Origin: Vesta saturnalis
Lineage: Eukaryota > Arthropoda > Insecta > Coleoptera > Lampyridae
DNA: 64,000 bases
Assembly (NCBI GenBank): GCA_036346205.1
Contig: JARFJB010001987.1
Coordinates: 5,735,001 to 5,799,000 of the forward strand
Direction of reading: 5' to 3'
Below, piece by piece: positions 59,534 through 64,000 of this stretch. Below the pieces are notes generated by a model, which was not told the origin of the DNA, ran no database searches, and worked only from the letters and a program-made list of their open reading frames with translations. Position 1 is the first letter of the stretch. The number at the start of each line of letters is the position of its first letter. The position numbers were made by a program, and so were the translations under genes.

Positions 59534-59790
59534 CCCTCTATACCTCCGTCGTATTGGCTTCTTGTGGTATCTGTAGATTCCATGTACCTATAACAAATGC
59601 ATTAAACGTACTTATACCTTTGTGGTTGTTTGCTCGGTGATCGGTGATCGTTAATTACTCTCGTACTACGGTCTTTGTCTATACCTTCATCTATATCATG
59701 CTTCTTGATGGCATTCGAGTTTCGATGTACCTGTAAAAATACATTAAAATTACATACCTGTATGTTGTTTGCTCGAGAAGATCTTCGCTT
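59534..59790 (-). repeat. Tandem repeat of about 135-143 bp downstream of the ORF1 unit
   Basis: Two units share CTATACCT, GCTTCTTG, GTACCTGT/GTACCTAT, CATTAAA and TTGTTTGCTCG. On the minus strand each begins GAGCAAACAAC, the same sequence that ends the ORF1 unit upstream, so the 3' end of the element appears to be duplicated. Confidence 0.65.
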
Positions 59791-59841
59791 TTAGCTTCAG
59801 GTCTTCTGGTATCGTAGTCCCATTACTTGTTGGGGCGGCGC

Positions 59842-61160
59842 TTAAATGATTGCGGCTTTTGCTACCCTCTTTGGGTGCTTAACCTTTGTTGCTCTGAGTG
59901 CCTTCACGATCTTCATTACGAGCGCGAAGTCTTCGTCTTCCAGTTCTTCTGGCGTCTGTTGTGCATTTCTTGCAGCCATCTGCGCGTAACTAATGCTGGT
60001 TGCAATTCTTGCCGGTTTCTTAACGATTGTTGGTTTGGGGCTTAACCTTCTGACATTTCTCGTGGCGGGACATCCACCGTAGTTCATGTGTCAACCCGCA
60101 ATTGCAACACTTTGCTTCGCCTTTCACGGGTCTTCTGTACTTCCTCGTGTTTGTGCACACTTCACAATCTAGGCGCATGGCAACCGTTGGAGTGTGTCCA
60201 TAACGCTGGCACTGGAAGCACTGACCGATGCCATTCTTCTTTGGAGCGATTCACACGTACTCGGAGGTATCCTATAGTCTTAATGTTGAAGACCTCTTTG
60301 GCCTCTTCACTTCTTCAAGGTGCACCAGTACCATCCGGTTTTCTATTTCGCGTCCGGCGAACATCGACTGACCTTCTGTACTTCAAATCCTTTGATTTCA
60401 GTTCTTCTTTGACGGTCTCTGATCTCGTCATCTTGGGAATGCCCTTGACGACCACCTTGATTGGTTTCGCCTCCTCCAGGATACACGTTGAACTGCACGT
60501 CGGCGTCGTCCAGTGCAGCTGTTGGATTCTGTACTCCCCGCGGAGCTGAGGAGCACGCTGATACCATCCTTTGTGGTTCTGGTGGTTTTCGGTGTAATCC
60601 CGACAGTTCTTAGCTTCTTCATCGCCTTGAATAATCCTCCTGTCGGTGGAGGATTAGCGATCCTTCTCGTTTACGGGCATGTCCTTTGCTTCTGCGTCAC
60701 GTTGACGCTTGACTCCGCCTCTTCGTTACGGTTTGAAGCCGTCCTCTTCTGGAATGGATTTCTTCCTGCTTAGATGTAGTTTATGACGCTAACTTCCATC
60801 TTGGTAGGCTCTTCCTTCTTCTTTGTAGCTGCTGCATTCTTCCTTCTTACTGGAAACCACTTCTGTCGGTTTAACCTTCTTTCTCTTTCCGCTTCTGTTT
60901 TTCGACTTCGGCGGTTCTTGAGCCTCTTCGGCCTTATCTTCCTTAGCCTTTTCTACGGCTGGCTTGGTCAAAGCTTCTTTAATCCTTTCTTCGCTTGTTC
61001 AGTTCAGCTTCTTGTTTGGCGTACAATCGTTGTAGGTCTTCTACCATTCGCACCAACTCGTTGATGCGGATCCGCTGCTGGATGATGATCTCCGCATCCT
61101 CATCTTAAGTCGCTGTAACATCTTCTTTGCTTCTTCTATACCGGATCTATGTGGCTTGAA
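59842..61160 (-). pseudogene. Jockey-like ORF1 (gag), unit B, frameshifted
   Basis: Minus-strand blocks are an N-terminal coiled coil (RINELVRMVEDLQRLYAKQE, 61090-61030), a Lys-rich linker (KSKNRSGKRKKVKPTEV, about 60900), a segment parallel to unit A (MKKLRTVGITPKTTRTTKDG, 60622, then EEAKPIKVVVKG-like in another frame), zinc-knuckle region and the tail (NYGGCPATRNVRRL, PEELEDEDFALVMKIVKALR) ending at 59842. ORF1 of Jockey-type LINEs coats the RNA. Several frameshifts inactivate this copy. The endonuclease and RT of ORF2 do not follow; instead the sequence passes into a tandem repeat. It is much more GC-rich than the flanks. Confidence 0.75.
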
Positions 61161-61396
61161 CCACAAATTCGGTGCGAAGATTGCTGAAATAAAGTATTAG
61201 TAACGATATCGTCGTACGTTCCCTTTTAAAAGATAGCGCCAATAGGCGTATCGAAAAATCTGCGCAAACTCTCTCCCAAAACGCGTGCGTTCTGTTCGAG
61301 AGCTCAACACAGACTCGGTTGTTTCCTGAGATGATCTTCAGCTTTTATGCTTCAGGTCACCTCGGTGTCGCCCCTGTTCGTGGTTGGGTCGGCCGC

Positions 61397-62686
61397 TTAA
61401 AGGATGCGACGTTTCGTGTTTCCTCTTCGAGGAGTTGATTCCTCAACTTGTTTTGTAGCTCTGTGTGCCTTCACGATCTTCATCATGAGCGGGAAGTCTT
61501 CGTCTTCTGTTTCCACAGGTGTCTGTTTCTTGTTTCCCGCTGTCATCTGAGCGGTCATCCTTGCCGGTTTTCTTACTTGTGCTGGTATGGGGGCGTTTCC
61601 TTTCTTGATATTTCTTGAATGGGCGGGGCATCCTCCGTAGTTGGCAGTGTGCAACTCGGTGCAGTTACAGCACTTTGGATCTCCCGTCTCTCGGAACTTC
61701 GTACATTCCCTGGTGTGATGCGCCCCCACACACTTCACACATCTAGGCTGGGCGTGACATCCGCTTGTTGTATGCCCCAACAGTTGGAATTTGTAGAATT
61801 GTCCCATCCCGTTCTTCTTGTGGGGTGACTCGACTCGCACCTTCAAGCATCCAATCGTCGTAAAGTTGCTTATCTCCGTGGCCCTTTCATTCCTGTCGAG
61901 GTGTACCAGTGCCATGGCGGTTTTTCTGTGTTCGCGTCCGGCGAACATTTTACTGACTTTCTGTTCGCCAAACCCCATGATTTGAGACCATTCCGTCGTG
62001 TTGCGGGATGCCCTTGATGACCACCTTTAGTGGTTTCGCCTCTTCTAGAAGGTACACGCCGATGTTGTCCAGTGCAGTTGTTGCCGTCCTGTACTCTTCA
62101 GGGATGTTGAGTATCACTCCGATTCTATCGTTGGACGTTCTTGTACCCTTTGTTGCTATCCTGAATGAGGCTAGTCTCTTCATCGTCTTAGCGTAATCCT
62201 CCTGTCGGTGGAGGATTAGTGGCGGGATCCTTTCTTTTCAGACGGGCATTTCTGGCCCTTGCACTTCGGCGCCCACCCGTTGCCGCTTGACGCCGCCTTT
62301 CTTCGTGACGGTCTTGTAGCCTCCCTCTTCGAAGAGGGCTTCTTCATCATTTGCTGATTAGGAAGCTGGTGTACAGACTTCCTTCCTGTCTTGGGGTTTT
62401 TCGGTTATTCTTGCTACTTTATGTGATGTTTTGGCGGGAGTTTTATCGGTCCCTTTCTTCTTCCCGTTGTGTCTTCTGTGCGAACTTCAGTGGTCTTGTT
62501 TAAGGTTTTATTTGTCTCTTCATCTACTCTCCTCAGGACTGCTGCATACTGCGCTTTGAGCTCCATTAATTCACGTTGTAGATCCTTGATTTCCTTCATT
62601 TCTTCGGCCCTGACCTGCAGGTTCTCCAGGTTGGTGCTTCTCCGGACCGGATCTGTGCGGTTTAAACCACACAGTTCCGATGCCAA
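61397..62686 (-). pseudogene. Jockey-like ORF1 (gag) with zinc knuckles, unit A
   Basis: The N-terminal coiled coil begins MASELCGLNRTDPVRRSTN and EIKDLQRELMELKAQYAA (62686-62560). After a frame break comes RIATKGTRTSNDRIGVILNI and VYLLEEAKPLKVVIKGIPQ (62160-62010). A further break leads to the 193-residue frame 61978-61397 with KVRVESPHKKNGMGQFYKFQ, LLGHTTSGCHAQPRCVKCVG, AHHTRECTKF and CCNCTELHTANYGGC. This is the PRE_C2HC-plus-CCHC layout of Jockey-clade ORF1. In the first knuckle the expected leading Cys residues read FYKF, so it is damaged. Unit B follows in the same orientation with no ORF2 between them. Confidence 0.8.
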
Positions 62687-62894
62687 GTTTACTGAGTTAC
62701 TATGTTACGTGCAAATTTGTACTTTATCCACTAACTTACCGTAACAGAGAAGATAGTCTTGGGACTGCCGGAAAGCTTAGTCAAAGTAGAGAAGTGTGAT
62801 GGGTTCCACAGTGACGCAGGTGGTACCTAAAAGCTAAAAAGATAAGGGAGGGCTCCCGCTAGAAGGATTAACAGCCAGCCCTAAATAAACGGAG

Positions 62895-62902
62895 AGAATT
62901 AG

Positions 62903-62953
<51 letters not shown>
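62895..62953. repeat. (TA)n microsatellite
   Basis: Uninterrupted TA dinucleotides at the 5' edge of ORF1 unit A. Confidence 0.95.
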
Positions 62954-62958
<5 letters not shown>

Positions 62959-62959
62959 A

Positions 62960-64000
62960 ATGGTATCCCGAAAGTATGAGATAATTCTTCAAATAAATAT
63001 TTAAATTGTGTTACACACAAAACGTTAACCCAAAGCTTACACACTAAATATTTGTGCCTTTAAATACCCTATAGCAAGCCACCCAGAATTGTAGTATCAA
63101 ATTTCAAAAAAAGAAAAAAAGAACCAAATGAAAAGGTAATAGACATATGGATATTAACATTTAAACAGCCAAAGTCGGTGTAATTTATGAATTCCGAATT
63201 GTAGTGAACATACAATCTTTTATGCAGTGTAGTCAATAGCACATTGCTATGAAAAATAGGTAATTTATAATTAAAACGGTAACAATAGTTACCAACCGCA
63301 AAGCCGAATGCATTCAGTTGTGCAGTTTTACTCTTTCTACAGTTTAAATACGTGAAATATAAATCGGGATTGTAGCCATTGACCCCAACACACGATAAAC
63401 AAATTAATATATAAGTGAATAGTTACTGAAGTACACAATTAACTGTTTATCAATTCAATCAAAATATGTCTGTACAATCTTACACAATGCAACAATTAAA
63501 GCATCAAGCTTAAGTAATATTAAAACAGGTGTAATCGGTAACTTAGCTTTCAATATTCAGGTAGCCTGCACTGAAGATCCAACACAACGACCAAATGTTT
63601 AACAGTTAGTCAGCAGGTATTGCAAAATCTGCATCAGGTATCTTGCTAATATGTATGAAGTAAAACACTTAATAGGCAAAAGGTAGGTACCAAATTTGTT
63701 ACAGAATATGTACCACGTATAAGACAACATATATCCAATATGTACAACATCTTAGACATGGTGTATCCCAATATATATATAATGTCTAAGACAAGTAACA
63801 GTATGTAGAACGTCTAAGACACGATATAACCCAGTATGTAGAACGTGCTTCTAAAATTAAATATATCAACATAAAACGAAAGCATGAAAATAGATCTTAC
63901 CTACAATGAGGTAGATAATCGGAGAATGATTATACAATCTTTAAGAAATGAATTTAACCAAGTACAAGTTCGAGAACAGCTGGTGCCCGTTCCGAAAAGC
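62960..64000. other. Non-coding stretch to the window end
   Basis: No gene recognised. A short degenerate minisatellite at 63715-63850 repeats TATGTAGAACGTCTAAGACA-type units about 33-36 bases apart. Confidence 0.45.

Noticed and set aside
60088..61064. Plus-strand frames of 86-153 residues in 60.1-61.1 kb
   Set aside because: They are antisense shadows of the GC-rich ORF1 pseudogene on the minus strand.

Overview
This is AT-rich, repeat-dominated eukaryotic nuclear DNA, most likely from an arthropod (probably an insect). The reasons are the mix of mobile elements (Polinton-type PolB genes, a Penelope-like element, piggyBac, Tc1/mariner transposases with the arthropod DUF4817-type N-terminus, and Jockey-like ORF1 genes), short introns of 45-65 bp, and core promoters with TATA plus an arthropod TCAGT initiator. 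I recognise no ordinary host gene and no rRNA or CRISPR. There is one tRNA-like locus. Almost every recognisable coding stretch is a broken mobile-element or virus-like gene.

Layout. 1.7-4.2 kb: a decayed protein-primed family B DNA polymerase (PolB copy 1). 7.13-23.64 kb: a composite element of about 16.5 kb bounded by inverted arms of about 2.7 and 2.3 kb. Each arm carries the same small basic coiled-coil gene, a roughly 110 bp tandem repeat and an inverted fragment of a non-LTR endonuclease. Between the arms lie two convergent paralogous genes that share an intron position, a second PolB pseudogene, and several minus-strand genes, one of which is intact with a canonical core promoter. A 2.76 kb solo-LTR-like repeat has inserted into one of these genes. 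24.2-26.0 kb: two Penelope-like fragments in inverted orientation, one split by a 415 bp mariner-type MITE. 27.5 kb: a heptamer array. 28.0-31.6 kb: a Tc1/mariner transposase split by a second LTR copy. 34.8-37.5 kb: a third LTR copy. 39.1-39.7 kb: a Polinton-type integrase remnant. 38-46 kb: GC-rich dispersed repeats and a CACGTG repeat. 46.4-49.2 kb: a long-TIR transposon with a LINE fragment nested in its transposase. 50.4 kb: a 72-73 bp minisatellite. 51.6-53.8 kb: another LTR-like unit. 53.8-55.8 kb: a TA-flanked transposon whose transposase lost its second catalytic Asp. 56.65-57.7 kb: an internally deleted piggyBac. 58.8 kb: a tRNA-Ala(AGC)-like sequence. 59.5-62.9 kb: two head-to-tail ORF1-only Jockey-like units without ORF2.

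The best candidate for something undescribed is the 7.1-23.6 kb PolB element. Its arms and internal promoters repeatedly carry the nine-base nuclear-receptor site TCAAGGTCA (FTZ-F1/ERR type). Two internal promoters, driving opposite strands, each have such sites just upstream of a well-spaced TATA/initiator pair. This suggests an endogenous PolB element whose genes answer to one host hormone-receptor signal. The regulatory link is inference. The inverted arms, motifs and promoter spacing can be read directly in the sequence.
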